The translations under genes and the position numbers were made by a program. The notes under the pieces were generated by a model. The model was not told the DNA's origin. It did not search any database and saw nothing but the letters and a program-made list of their open reading frames with translations. 22,510 nt of DNA from Candidatus Nanoanaerosalina archaeon (GTDB lineage Archaea > Nanohalarchaeota > Nanosalinia > Nanosalinales > Nanoanaerosalinaceae): assembly GCA_022729285.1 (NCBI GenBank), contig JALDAI010000004.1, positions 1 to 22,510 of the forward strand, written 5' to 3'. The stretch's first letter is position 1. The number at the start of each line of letters is the position of its first letter. Positions 6,978 through 15,919 of this stretch are shown here, piece by piece.

Positions 6978-9900
6978 ATGTCTTTTGAACCTAAGCAAAT
7001 ACAGTCGGAAATATCTAAATACTGGAAGGAGAACAACATAGTTGACAAAGTCAGAGAAGCTACAGAGGGTAATGAAGAGTTTATTTTAATCGATGGGCCT
7101 CCATACTTGAACGGAGCTCCCCACGTAGGACATATGCAGGGAAAAGTCATTAAAGATACTGTGCTTAGGTTCAGACAGATGCAGGGCTACGATGTATGGG
7201 ATCAAGCAGGTTTTGATACACACGGCCTGCCTAATGAGTTAGCGACTGAGGAAGAGTTAGGAATTGAGAATAAGAATGACATAGGTACCAAGATATCGGC
7301 TGAAGAGTTTATATGTGAATGTAGGAAGAGAGCTACTTCTGCTCAAGACCTTTGGAAAGGAGTTATGTCGGATCTAGCTATCTGGCAGGACTTTGACAAG
7401 CCTTACCTAACCTTTACTAATGATTATATTGAGAGCGAGTGGTGGCTTGTTAAGAAAGCGGATGAGCAAGGACTGCTGTTCCAAGCTAAAAAACCTGTTC
7501 ACTGGTGTCCAAGGTGTCAGACTTCTCTATCAGGTTATGAGGTTACTGATGAGTACCGAGAGGTTGAGGACAACGCAATATTTGTTAAGTTCCCTTTAGC
7601 TAACCGGGAAGAAAGTCTTGTTATCTGGACGACAACTCCTTGGACTGTACCTGCTAACATGGCTATCTTTGTAAACCCTGATTACGACTATGCCAGGGTG
7701 AAGGTTGTTGGAGAAGTACTGATAATTGCTAATCAGCTTGTTGACAGAGTTATGGAAAAAGCAGGTTACTCTGAAGAGGATTACGAAATTGCTGGGACTT
7801 TCAAAGGAGTTCAGATCCAGGGTAAGAAGTATATGCATCCTTTCCTTGAGGAAATACCTAGACAAGCTGAGATGAACAGTAGTAACAAGGTTCACAGGGT
7901 TCAGGTTTCTGAAGAGATTGTAACTCTTGAAGAAGGAACAGGGCTTGTTCACGCTGCTTCAGGACACGGTCAAGAGGATTATGAAGAGGCTGTTAAGATA
8001 GGTATTCCTGTATACTCTCCTGTTGACAAGGAAGGAGTCTATACGGAGGAAGCAGGCGTGTTCGAAGGAGATTATGTATTCGATGCTGAGGAAGAGGTTC
8101 TCCAAAGACTTGAGAAAAAAGATCTGTTGTTCCATAATGAAACGTTTAAACACGAATACCCTCACTGCTGGAGATGTAAGACTAAACTAGTTTACAGAGC
8201 TGAAGACCAGTGGTTTATAGATAATGAAAGGGTTAAGGAGAGAATACTTGAGGAGAACGAATCAACTAAATGGGTTCCTGACCATGTACAGAAAAGGTTC
8301 GATAACTTTGTTGAGAAAAGCCCTGACTGGTGTATCTCAAGGCAGAACTACTGGGGAGCGCCCATCCCAATATGGGTTTGTGACGGATGCGGCGAAAAAA
8401 CTGTTGTAGGAAGTTATGAAGAGCTTGAAAGCTTTGCTGGAGAGCTTCCTGAAGACTTCGATCCGCATAAACACGTGGTTGACAAGATTTCTTGGGACTG
8501 TGAGTGCGGAGGACGTTTTGAAAGGGTTAAAGATATACTAGACGTATGGTTCGACTCCGGATGCGCGCCTTTCGCCTCTATGCATTATCCTTTCGAAGAA
8601 GTTCCTGAGGATAGATTCCCTATCGATTATATTACAGAAGCTTCGGACCAGATAAGAGGATGGTTTTACTCTCTTATGTTCTGCGGAATACTTGGTTTCG
8701 ATGAAGCTCAGTTCAGCGAAGTACTGTTCCAGGGCCACGTATTGGATGAAAACGGTAAAAAGATGTCCAAATCTCTTGGAAACGTTATAGATCCTGCTGA
8801 ACAGGTTGAAAAGTACGGAGCAGATATCCCTAGGTTTTACTCTATGTGGGTAGCGGCGCCTTGGGAGCAGACTAAGTACGATGAAACGGAGATATGTGAT
8901 GAGATATACAGGATGTTTTCTGTATACTACAACACTAAAGAGTTTTTCAACACGTATGTTGAAGAAGTTAAGAAACCTAAAAAGCTTAAGAAAGAGGATA
9001 AATGGGTTCTTTCAAGGCTTAACAACTTGGTTGACTCGGTTGAATACTTAATGGAGGAGAGCAGGTTCCATGAGTTCGCTAGGAAGGTTGAGAAGTTTAT
9101 CTTAAACGATTTATCCAGATGGTACGTTAAAGTAGTTAGGGACAGGATTAAAAAAGGAAATAAAGCTGCTTCATGGACTCTTTACCAGGTTTTAAACCAG
9201 GTTAACCTTGTTTTAGCACCGATAGCACCTTATACGGCTGAAAAAGTCTACCAGGATATAAACGGTGACAAAGAGTCTGTACACATGGAGTCTTACCCTG
9301 AATCTGAGGAAAAAAGGATTAACGATGAGTTAGAAGAGTCTATGGAGATAGTGAGGGAGGTTGTAGACAAAGCTGTAAAAATCAGGGACGAAAACCAGTA
9401 CAGTCTAAGGTGGCCTGTCAAAAAGATTGTTATCTCATCTGACGATGAAACTAAGTACGCTTTAACAGGTTTTGAAGAAATCATCAAAAAGATGGGTAAC
9501 ATAGATGTGTTAGAGTTTGGTGAAGTCTCTACTTCGTTAGAGGCTAAACCTGATTACTCAAGTATAGGCCCTAAGTTCGGAGCTGATGCTGATAAAGTGG
9601 CTAAGATTGTTGAAGAGATTGAACACGAGGAAATCGATCAGCTAGTTGAGACAGGGGCTTTGAAGGTAGACGGATACGAGTTAGAAGAAGAGGATGTTGA
9701 AGTGTTTAAAACAACTTCTGAAACTGTTGGTGGAACAGGGTTCAGCAAAGGACGGATATACCTTGACCTACATATGTCTAACACCATAAAGGACAGAGCG
9801 TTTGTAAGTGAGATAATCAGGGCTATACAGCAGGAAAGGAAGGACAATGAGTTCGAGGTTGAGGATGTAGTTGATATCAGCTTTGAAGGAGATGTCGCCC

Positions 9901-10046
9901 CTGTTAAAAACAATGTTGACAAGGTTAAGGAAAGGGTTAATGTTGGTGAAATAAGTTTCGGTGCGACAAGTTACAAACATTCAAACAGTGTCGAGTTTAA
10001 AGGAAGAAAGATAAAGTTTTCTTTCGAAAAAGTAGGAAAAGAGTGA
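6978..10046 (+). CDS. ileS: Isoleucyl-tRNA synthetase
   Basis: Class I synthetase that charges tRNA-Ile in the cytoplasm. The ATG at 6978 gives 1022 residues, normal for IleRS; an in-frame TTG at 6969 is less likely. The ATP-binding PHVGH (HIGH signature) is at residues 48-52 and KMSKS at 595-599. The editing domain is shown by VIWTTTPWTVPAN and GTGLVHAASGHGQEDYEEA. GFDTHGLPNE and WCISRQNYWGAPIPIW are typical of IleRS rather than ValRS. Two Cys clusters in the CP region (HWCPRCQ and HCWRCK) and another before the DVWFDSG block suggest zinc sites. The Arg/Lys-containing C-terminal anticodon region is present. YbaK-type editing and DHH genes follow directly in the same operon. Confidence 0.97.
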   Translation: MSFEPKQIQSEISKYWKENNIVDKVREATEGNEEFILIDGPPYLNGAPHVGHMQGKVIKDTVLRFRQMQGYDVWDQAGFDTHGLPNELATEEELGIENKNDIGTKISAEEFICECRKRATSAQDLWKGVMSDLAIWQDFDKPYLTFTNDYIESEWWLVKKADEQGLLFQAKKPVHWCPRCQTSLSGYEVTDEYREVEDNAIFVKFPLANREESLVIWTTTPWTVPANMAIFVNPDYDYARVKVVGEVLIIANQLVDRVMEKAGYSEEDYEIAGTFKGVQIQGKKYMHPFLEEIPRQAEMNSSNKVHRVQVSEEIVTLEEGTGLVHAASGHGQEDYEEAVKIGIPVYSPVDKEGVYTEEAGVFEGDYVFDAEEEVLQRLEKKDLLFHNETFKHEYPHCWRCKTKLVYRAEDQWFIDNERVKERILEENESTKWVPDHVQKRFDNFVEKSPDWCISRQNYWGAPIPIWVCDGCGEKTVVGSYEELESFAGELPEDFDPHKHVVDKISWDCECGGRFERVKDILDVWFDSGCAPFASMHYPFEEVPEDRFPIDYITEASDQIRGWFYSLMFCGILGFDEAQFSEVLFQGHVLDENGKKMSKSLGNVIDPAEQVEKYGADIPRFYSMWVAAPWEQTKYDETEICDEIYRMFSVYYNTKEFFNTYVEEVKKPKKLKKEDKWVLSRLNNLVDSVEYLMEESRFHEFARKVEKFILNDLSRWYVKVVRDRIKKGNKAASWTLYQVLNQVNLVLAPIAPYTAEKVYQDINGDKESVHMESYPESEEKRINDELEESMEIVREVVDKAVKIRDENQYSLRWPVKKIVISSDDETKYALTGFEEIIKKMGNIDVLEFGEVSTSLEAKPDYSSIGPKFGADADKVAKIVEEIEHEEIDQLVETGALKVDGYELEEEDVEVFKTTSETVGGTGFSKGRIYLDLHMSNTIKDRAFVSEIIRAIQQERKDNEFEVEDVVDISFEGDVAPVKNNVDKVKERVNVGEISFGATSYKHSNSVEFKGRKIKFSFEKVGKE

Positions 10047-10050
10047 AGTA

Positions 10051-10515
10051 GTGGTTAAAATGGTTGAAAGTTTACAACAGTTTATAGAGTTAGAAAACAT
10101 GGAGGCTGAGATTTTAGAGTTAAACGGAAAAACACAGACAGTATCTCAGGCTGCTAGTTCATTGAACACTTCTGAAGAAAATATAATTAAGAGCCTGGTT
10201 GTTGAGGCTGATGAAAATTTCTACCTTGTTGTTTTAAGAGGTAAGAAAAGAGCTGATTTAGATAAAATAAAAGAAGTTTTGGAAGCTGAATCTGTTGAGT
10301 TAGCTTCTCCTAAGGAAGTTGAAAATGTAACAGGTTTTTCTGTTGGGAACGTTCCTCCTGTTGGAACAGGTCTTGACAAATTAGTTGACGAAAAAGTTGT
10401 TGAGAAAAGAACTGTTTATGGAGGTGGAGGAGGCCGTAGTAAAATGTTGAAGATCGATCCTCGCTTCATAGTTGATGAGAACTCTGTTGTAAGGGAGATA
10501 TGTGAGGAAAAATAA
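10051..10515 (+). CDS. YbaK/ProX-type aminoacyl-tRNA deacylase
   Basis: A stand-alone trans-editing domain of about 154 residues; family members hydrolyse mis-charged tRNA (for example Cys-tRNA-Pro or Ala-tRNA-Pro). Evidence is the KSLVVEADENFYLVVLRGKKRADLDKI pattern (conserved Lys and Leu-Arg-Gly), the GFSVGNVPPVG signature and a glycine-rich VYGGGGGRSKM in the position of the family's GGG loop. The start is GTG at 10051, with AGGA and GAG purine runs just upstream inside ileS; ATG at 10060 is an alternative. It begins 4 bases after ileS and shares one base with the next start, so translation is probably coupled. Its position after ileS suggests an aminoacylation-quality role, but the substrate tRNA cannot be read. 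Confidence 0.88.
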   Translation: MVKMVESLQQFIELENMEAEILELNGKTQTVSQAASSLNTSEENIIKSLVVEADENFYLVVLRGKKRADLDKIKEVLEAESVELASPKEVENVTGFSVGNVPPVGTGLDKLVDEKVVEKRTVYGGGGGRSKMLKIDPRFIVDENSVVREICEEK

Positions 10516-11615
10516 TGTATAAAGACGCTGTTGAGTATCTGAAAGGGATTAATAAAGACGACAAGGTTTTGATAGTAAACCACTGGGATATGGATGGCTC
10601 AAGCTCTTCTGCAATTGTTTCTAAGATTATTGAGGAAGTAAGAGGGAGAGGAGCTGACCATGTAATGGTGCCTAAAGACAGGAAACACAAAGTAGGAGAA
10701 GGCGCTAAACAGGTTATTGTTGATGAAAAAATCACTAAATTAATAGTTGTCGATATAAGCGTACCTGCTGATAAAGTAGCTGAGTTAAACGATGAGTTCG
10801 GTGTTGATGTTCTTGTAATAGATCACCACGGCTTTGATAGAAACCCTGAGAAAGGGGTATTAGTGAATCCTAGAAAGGAAAATCCTAATATTTATATTCC
10901 GGCTTCAAAGCTTTGTAACGATATTTCTAAAGAGTTTGGTATGGATTTGGACTGGATAGCAGGGTTAGGGATAATCCAAGACTTTGGAACTCACCAGGCG
11001 ATGGACTTGTTTGAAAAGTTAAAAAGACTTTACCCTAACTACTTCCCTGCTAACATTGATCAACACAGCCTTGCTAAAAACTGCAGGTACGGAACTTACA
11101 GCTCTGTAATGAACGTAAAGCCGTATAAGGATACTGATCGGTGTTCAAAACTTGCTTTCAAGGTCTTAACAGAGGTAAGAGGTTTAAAGTATATTGAAAG
11201 CTCTGAAGATTATAAAGAGCTTTACAAAAGTTATGAGGCTGTAAGCAATGAGATAGAAAGGGTTAAAGAGAATTTTGATAAGGAGAAAGAGATTTTTGAG
11301 GATAAAAAAATCGTTTTCTTCGCTTTTGAATCTCCGTTCCATATTAACTCTTCTTTAGCTACACAGGTATCTGTTGAAGATGATGAATGGATTTTTGTCA
11401 CTTTCAGACTCCATGGTGATGAGGTAAGTGTTTCTTCAAGGTGTCAGTCAGGAAGAGTGGATCTTGGAGAGGTTTTAGAAAAATCTTTACCTGAAAATGT
11501 TAATGAAGGTGCGGAGGCCGGAGGCCATAGAAAGGCTGCTGGAGCTTCTATGGATGCTGAGTTTGTTGATATGTTTAAGAGAAATGTGTTAGATAACCTG
11601 CCGGATGTCAAGTAA
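10515..11615 (+). CDS. DHH-family phosphoesterase (RecJ/NrnA-like)
   Basis: A 366-residue metal-dependent phosphoesterase, acting on nucleic acid ends, nano-RNA or cyclic dinucleotides depending on the subfamily. The DHH domain shows NHWDMDGSS (Asp25, Asp27), VVDIS (Asp80) and the name-giving IDHHG (Asp103-His104-His105). The DHHA1 domain carries GGHRKAAGAS near residues 336-345. All metal-binding motifs appear intact. An acidic-basic helical segment (residues about 235-265) may be a linker coiled coil. The ATG shares its A with the stop codon of the YbaK gene, and the stop lies inside a terminator hairpin, so this is the last gene of the ileS operon. It could be an archaeal RecJ/GAN-type exonuclease or an oligoribonuclease; sequence alone does not decide. 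Confidence 0.9.
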   Translation: MYKDAVEYLKGINKDDKVLIVNHWDMDGSSSSAIVSKIIEEVRGRGADHVMVPKDRKHKVGEGAKQVIVDEKITKLIVVDISVPADKVAELNDEFGVDVLVIDHHGFDRNPEKGVLVNPRKENPNIYIPASKLCNDISKEFGMDLDWIAGLGIIQDFGTHQAMDLFEKLKRLYPNYFPANIDQHSLAKNCRYGTYSSVMNVKPYKDTDRCSKLAFKVLTEVRGLKYIESSEDYKELYKSYEAVSNEIERVKENFDKEKEIFEDKKIVFFAFESPFHINSSLATQVSVEDDEWIFVTFRLHGDEVSVSSRCQSGRVDLGEVLEKSLPENVNEGAEAGGHRKAAGASMDAEFVDMFKRNVLDNLPDVK

Positions 11616-11627
11616 TCCGGTTTTTTT
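11601..11627 (+). terminator. Hairpin plus T-tract terminator after the DHH gene
   Basis: A perfect 6-bp inverted repeat, CCGGAT (11601-11606) and ATCCGG (11615-11620), with an 8-base loop is followed at once by seven T residues (11621-11627). The hairpin contains the DHH stop codon. The T-tract runs into TTATTAAAAG, a likely TATA box for the next gene, about 20-25 bases before ATG 11654. Confidence 0.75.
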
Positions 11628-11653
11628 ATTAAAAGAGTACTAAAGGTATAACA

Positions 11654-12853
11654 ATGAGAAGGCTCAAAGTAACGGCTCCAGAAAACAGTAGAAAAGAGGT
11701 CAAGGAAATTCTTGAGGAGTTTTCTAAGGACATAACTTCTACAGAAGTTGAGAAAAAGGATAAAGAGTTTGTTGAGTTCAATCTAATTCTTGAACCGGAT
11801 GATATAGATGATGCTGTTGAAAAAGTAAGGCATATTAAAGAAATCAACAAGGGCGAGCTTACTGTTGAGATAATAGAGGAGTCTGCAAAGATTGAGAAAG
11901 GGAAGAAGATGGAGAACGCGTCTTCCAGGCTTTCTATTCAGGAGATGTACTCTAAGGCGCTTACGTTTTCAACTTTTGACTGGTACTCGTGGATACTTAT
12001 CGCTCTTTCAGCAGGTATTGCGGTTTTCGGAGTGATGGTTTCTAATGTTATGATAGTTGTAGGAGCAATGGTTATAGCACCTCTTCTAGGACCGTTCATC
12101 TCCACTTCTTTTGGCTTAGTGATAGGGGATAAACGGATTATCCGCGATAGTATGATAAATGCGTTGATAGGAGTGTTAATAACTATGTTTGTAGCTTTCA
12201 TCATTCCTAAACCAGGATTTAATGAAGTAAATGCGTTGATGGAGCTAATAGCAAACCCTCACGTAACGACTATTCCTTTATCATTATTCGTTGGTTCAGC
12301 ATCCGCACTTACATTTGTTTCTGGAAATAAAGAACAGTTAGCAGGTGTTGCAGTAGCAATTGCTTTAGTACCTCCTGCAGCTGTATCCGGTATAGCGCTT
12401 TCTATAGGCGCTTTTAATACGTTTCTAAAAGCTTTGATAATCATAGTTACTAACATATCTGCTCTGATTTTAGCAGGATCTATAACTTTCAAAGTTTCAG
12501 GCGTGTCCCCATCAACGTACTACCGTAAAAAGGTTTCAAAGGAAAAGTTCAAACAAGCCGTTGTTATTTCTGCTCTTTCAATAGTTCTTGTAGCTTTTGT
12601 TGTAGGTTATTTAACGGTACAGAACTTTAACACTACTTCTTTAAGCAACGAAATAGAGTCTGAGATTAATTCAAGGTTTTCCAACAACGTTATCAGTAAA
12701 GAGGTAGAGGTTTCAAGCCATCAAGTAAATGTTGAGATATACGCTGTTAATGCTGAAGTAACAGGCTCGGAACTTGAAAGAAGTTTAAACGCTTTAACTG
12801 ATAGAGAAGTAGACGTAGTTGTTTTAAACGTTGATGGAGAAGCTTTGGAGTAA
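11654..12853 (+). CDS. DUF389 / TIGR00341 family membrane protein
   Basis: A 399-residue protein in three parts. Residues 1-80 form a soluble alpha/beta region (ferredoxin-like look: MRRLKVTAPENSRKEVKEI). Residues about 110-330 form a membrane core with about six hydrophobic helices and the family hallmark MVSNVMIVVGAMVIAPLLGP, also GNKEQLAGVAVAIALVPPAAVSG. A C-terminal soluble tail covers about residues 335-399. This matches DUF389, a family widespread in haloarchaea and cyanobacteria with no settled function; transport has been suggested. ATG 11654 lies 38 bases after the preceding stop, behind a putative TATA box. The stop is only 3 bases from the end of the convergent fibrillarin gene. 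Family call is strong; role unknown. Confidence 0.88.
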   Translation: MRRLKVTAPENSRKEVKEILEEFSKDITSTEVEKKDKEFVEFNLILEPDDIDDAVEKVRHIKEINKGELTVEIIEESAKIEKGKKMENASSRLSIQEMYSKALTFSTFDWYSWILIALSAGIAVFGVMVSNVMIVVGAMVIAPLLGPFISTSFGLVIGDKRIIRDSMINALIGVLITMFVAFIIPKPGFNEVNALMELIANPHVTTIPLSLFVGSASALTFVSGNKEQLAGVAVAIALVPPAAVSGIALSIGAFNTFLKALIIIVTNISALILAGSITFKVSGVSPSTYYRKKVSKEKFKQAVVISALSIVLVAFVVGYLTVQNFNTTSLSNEIESEINSRFSNNVISKEVEVSSHQVNVEIYAVNAEVTGSELERSLNALTDREVDVVVLNVDGEALE

Positions 12854-12856
12854 TTT

Positions 12857-13510
12857 TCACTTCTTTTCAATTACATAAACCATGTGGTCTTTTTCGTAAG
12901 GCTCTAAATTATCTTTCCATACGATTTTGAAAGTTTCCAACAGTTTTTCTTCCTGTTCTTCGAATACTTCTTTTTTCGGTTTTGAAGAAGAAATTGACTG
13001 AGATTTTACGGCCAGTATCCCTTTTCCACCCTCTTTAACGAATTTGTCAAAGTTTTTCTTGAAAATCTTTACTTGGTCCGGCTGTGCAACATCTTGGAAA
13101 AGTATGTCTACCGTGCTTACAATGTTCTCGTACTCTTCAGGCTTTCTAGCATCTCCTAGGATAGGGCAAAGGTTTTTTCTTTCTTTAGCAACGTGTAATA
13201 GATCTGTTACAACTTTCTTAGAGTACTCTACGCCATATACAAAACCGGTTTCGACAATATCTGAAACATGTGAAATAGTGGTTCCTGAAGCTGCTCCTAG
13301 ATAAAGTACTTTTGAATCTTTCTTTATCTCTGTCTCTCTTAAACCTTTCATAATAGCTGCTCCAAGCTTTGAACGCCTTGGCTCCCACTCTCTAAAGGAT
13401 TCTCCATCCCTGGAAAAACTTTTCTCTCCATATACCTTCTGTCCGGGGCAAAGGTTTTTCGTATAAATTACTTCACCGCTTTTCCAGATATTCTCCATTA
13501 TCTCTTCCAT
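12857..13510 (-). CDS. flpA: Fibrillarin-like rRNA/tRNA 2'-O-methyltransferase
   Basis: The methyltransferase of the archaeal C/D-box sRNP, which methylates ribose 2'-OH at sites chosen by guide RNAs. The 217-residue form starting at ATG 13510 (MEEIMENIWKSGEV) is favoured over a longer upstream Met: it has a GAGGAG ribosome site about 6 bases before it and begins one base after the nop5 stop. The SAM-binding loop is VLYLGAASGTTISHV, followed by GVEYS, then GDARKPEEY, FQDVAQPDQ and AVKSQSI, all typical of fibrillarin; WEPRRSKLGAA is also characteristic. Length matches archaeal homologues (about 210-230). nop5 is immediately upstream, the common archaeal arrangement. No C/D guide RNA was recognised in the window. 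Confidence 0.97.
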   Translation of the reverse strand: MEEIMENIWKSGEVIYTKNLCPGQKVYGEKSFSRDGESFREWEPRRSKLGAAIMKGLRETEIKKDSKVLYLGAASGTTISHVSDIVETGFVYGVEYSKKVVTDLLHVAKERKNLCPILGDARKPEEYENIVSTVDILFQDVAQPDQVKIFKKNFDKFVKEGGKGILAVKSQSISSSKPKKEVFEEQEEKLLETFKIVWKDNLEPYEKDHMVYVIEKK

Positions 13511-13511
13511 A

Positions 13512-14483
13512 TTAACTCCTCTTAAGCTCTTCATACTTTTTATCCACTTCTTCACGGTACTCGTCTCCTTTAAACTCTCCGTTGTACATATCAAGCCGTC
13601 CTGCTAAAACTGCTTTGTTTGAAAGGTATCTGGCCATCTTACCTCTCTTGTTGTTAGGTAAGCTACTTATACAAGGATGTAAAAATATTGTGCCGTGCTT
13701 AGGAGCGGATCCTTCTCCTTTCATATGTCGGAAAAGAGCTTTTTCAGCTCCTAACACCTGTACGGTGGATGAAGGCATTCTAGCAAACTTTTTAAGAGAT
13801 CCTGCTTCTGAAACAAGTTTTGCAGCGACAACTTCTCCTAAAACTGCTGAAATATTAGGTATTATTCTTTTAGCAAGGTTTTCAACGTATTTTTCTAAAC
13901 TTTCTTTTTCTTCAAAACCTCTTTTAACGGATTCTGAAAAAGTTTTTAGAAGTCTTAAATCTTGGTCATCAAGTTCTAAACCTGTTGATTTCTCTAAGTC
14001 TAATTCCTCAATAATATCTTTTCTATAAAAAATGTCTAAAACTTTTTCTAGGTACTCTTCATTGTTCTTAGTATTGTTTTCAAGCTCGGGGAAGTATAAT
14101 GAGTACCAGGCCTTTAATCGCTCAGTTTTTTTGTTAAGCTCTTTTTCAAGTTCTGAAAGCCTTCTAACAGCTTGAATAAGTATTTGGTCGTGTTCCTGTG
14201 CTGATTTAATCTCCTGTCTTGTATACTCTGTTCCAACTTTTTTGACTAAACTGTAAAGCTCGTCTTTTTCTAAAACAGTTCCTATTTTTTCATTAAGTTG
14301 TTCTATATCTACGACAGTTCTTTCAAGAGATCCGTACTTTTCTTCAAAGTACTCTTCTTCCTCTGTTTTTTTAGAAAGTTTTTTGACTAGTTCCGGTAAT
14401 CCGTGGCTGAACTCTTTGTAATCAACGACTTTACCGTCCTCTAAGACAAAAACTCCTAGACTGTTTTTAACAAGCTTTTTCAT
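13512..14483 (-). CDS. nop5: Nop5 (NOP56/58-like) C/D-box sRNP scaffold protein
   Basis: Bridges L7Ae-bound C/D guide RNA and fibrillarin. The 323-residue protein shows an N-terminal fibrillarin-binding region, a central coiled coil rich in Glu, Lys and Leu (about residues 95-200), and the conserved C-terminal Nop domain: IIPNISAVLGEVVAAKLV, AGSLKKFARMPSSTVQVLGAEKALFRH, and GTIFLHPCISSLP. The tail ends at KRS with little of the Lys-rich extension of longer homologues. The ATG at 14483 has no ribosome site, but a TATA-like ATTAAAAGTA lies about 25-30 bases upstream on the minus strand, so the mRNA is probably leaderless. Fibrillarin follows one base after the stop. Its promoter seems independent of the dehydrogenase operon 32 bases upstream. 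Confidence 0.96.
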   Translation of the reverse strand: MKKLVKNSLGVFVLEDGKVVDYKEFSHGLPELVKKLSKKTEEEEYFEEKYGSLERTVVDIEQLNEKIGTVLEKDELYSLVKKVGTEYTRQEIKSAQEHDQILIQAVRRLSELEKELNKKTERLKAWYSLYFPELENNTKNNEEYLEKVLDIFYRKDIIEELDLEKSTGLELDDQDLRLLKTFSESVKRGFEEKESLEKYVENLAKRIIPNISAVLGEVVAAKLVSEAGSLKKFARMPSSTVQVLGAEKALFRHMKGEGSAPKHGTIFLHPCISSLPNNKRGKMARYLSNKAVLAGRLDMYNGEFKGDEYREEVDKKYEELKRS

Positions 14484-14515
14484 GTGTAACTTATTTCAGG
14501 ACCGATACTTTTAAT

Positions 14516-15910
14516 TCATTTGTACTTGTGTGGCGAGTCATCTTCCACGTCTTCTGCTGCTTCTAAAACTGCTTCGGAAAGTGTTGGATGAGGGTGTAGA
14601 GTTAGTGAAAGATCTTCCACAAGGCATCCTGTTTCAACAGCCAAAGATATCTCTGAAATAAGCTCTGATGCGTTAGGTCCACAGACTGTTCCTCCTAAAA
14701 CTACGCCTGTTTTTTCATCAGATAAAAGCTCTACAAAGCCTTTTTTGAAGTCCATAGTCATCGCTCTACCGTTAGCACCGAATGAAAAGAACCCTTTTTT
14801 GATATCAAAGTCTTTCTCTTCAGCTTCTTCCTCGGTTAAACCGGTCTGAGCTATTTCTGGATCTGTGTAAACCACGTAAGGTTTTGCTTGTCTTGATACA
14901 AAGGAGGTTTTTCCTGTTATGTTTTTAGCAGCTACTTTGGCCTCATGCATAGCGTTATGGGCAAGTACTGGCTCGCCTGCTACGTCTCCTATTGCGTAGA
15001 TGTTTTTGTTAGATGTCCTCATCTGTTCATCCGTTTTGATAAACCCTTTGTCGTCTAACTCAACTCCTGCTTTATCAGGTTTAACAAGGCTTGTATCAGG
15101 AGTTCTACCAACTGCTACTAAAACTTTGTCTGCCGGGTACTGTGAAAGGTTTGTCTTTAGAAAAGTCACTCCTTTCTTATCTACCACTTCTTCTGCTTTT
15201 TCTCCTTCTTTAATCTTGATACCGAGGTCTTCTGCTCTTTTTTTAACCTGCTTAACAGCTTTTCCATGAATTCTTGGGAGGACTGTATCTTCTGCTTCGA
15301 TAATAGTTACTTTTGAACCTAATTTTCTGTAAGCAGTACCTAGCTCCATCCCTATATATCCTCCGCCTACAATAACTAGTTTTTCAGGTATTTTTTCAAG
15401 TTTTAAAGCTTCTTTAGAACTTATCACGTCCTTTTTAGAGAACTCTATCCCAGGTATCTCGATAGGGGAGGATCCTGTTGCTAAAACACACTTGTTAAAA
15501 TCAAAGGTTTTAGAAGACTCTTCATCGTTTACATGGAGCCTGTGTTTTCCTTTAAACCTGGCTGTTCCTTTAACAATGTTAACTCCGTTTTTTTCCTCTA
15601 AAAGTTCTACTCCTGAGGTAAGCTTGTTCACAACTTTTTCTTTCCATTCCTGTATCTTTTCGTGGTTTTTCTCTATGCTTAACTGTTCAAAGCCTTCAAA
15701 ATCTTTTACTTCTTGTAAAACATCTCCTGCGTGTATCAACGCTTTAGAAGGGATACACCCATGGTTTAGACAAATACCTCCGAGCTCATCTTTTTCTACA
15801 AGAGTTACATCTCTACCGTACTGAGCTAATTTAATAGCTGCAACGTATCCTCCCGGACCTCCACCGACAACCACAACATCAGTAGATTCTGTTATATCTC
15901 CTACTACCAT
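14516..15910 (-). CDS. lpdA: Dihydrolipoyl dehydrogenase (E3)
   Basis: FAD enzyme that reoxidises dihydrolipoyl groups of E2 with NAD. The 464-residue length is standard. The FAD fold is VVVVGGGPGGYVAA (residues 12-25), the redox disulfide is in GGICLNHGCIPSK (Cys47, Cys52), the NAD fold is VIVGGGYIGMELG, the second FAD motif is IYAIGDVAG, and the dimer-interface catalytic motif is HPHPTLSE (His441, Glu446). All catalytic residues are present. The start ATG follows a GAGGTG ribosome site and lies 9 bases after the E2 stop; it is the last gene of the dehydrogenase operon. The protein ends with an acidic stretch EDVEDDSPHKYK. Confidence 0.97.
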   Translation of the reverse strand: MVVGDITESTDVVVVGGGPGGYVAAIKLAQYGRDVTLVEKDELGGICLNHGCIPSKALIHAGDVLQEVKDFEGFEQLSIEKNHEKIQEWKEKVVNKLTSGVELLEEKNGVNIVKGTARFKGKHRLHVNDEESSKTFDFNKCVLATGSSPIEIPGIEFSKKDVISSKEALKLEKIPEKLVIVGGGYIGMELGTAYRKLGSKVTIIEAEDTVLPRIHGKAVKQVKKRAEDLGIKIKEGEKAEEVVDKKGVTFLKTNLSQYPADKVLVAVGRTPDTSLVKPDKAGVELDDKGFIKTDEQMRTSNKNIYAIGDVAGEPVLAHNAMHEAKVAAKNITGKTSFVSRQAKPYVVYTDPEIAQTGLTEEEAEEKDFDIKKGFFSFGANGRAMTMDFKKGFVELLSDEKTGVVLGGTVCGPNASELISEISLAVETGCLVEDLSLTLHPHPTLSEAVLEAAEDVEDDSPHKYK

Positions 15911-15919
15911 TTTAACACC

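Noticed and set aside
13511..13594. Longer fibrillarin N-terminus from an upstream ATG
   Set aside because: It would overlap the end of nop5 by 83 bases and adds residues not found in archaeal fibrillarins; ATG 13510 has a GAGGAG site.
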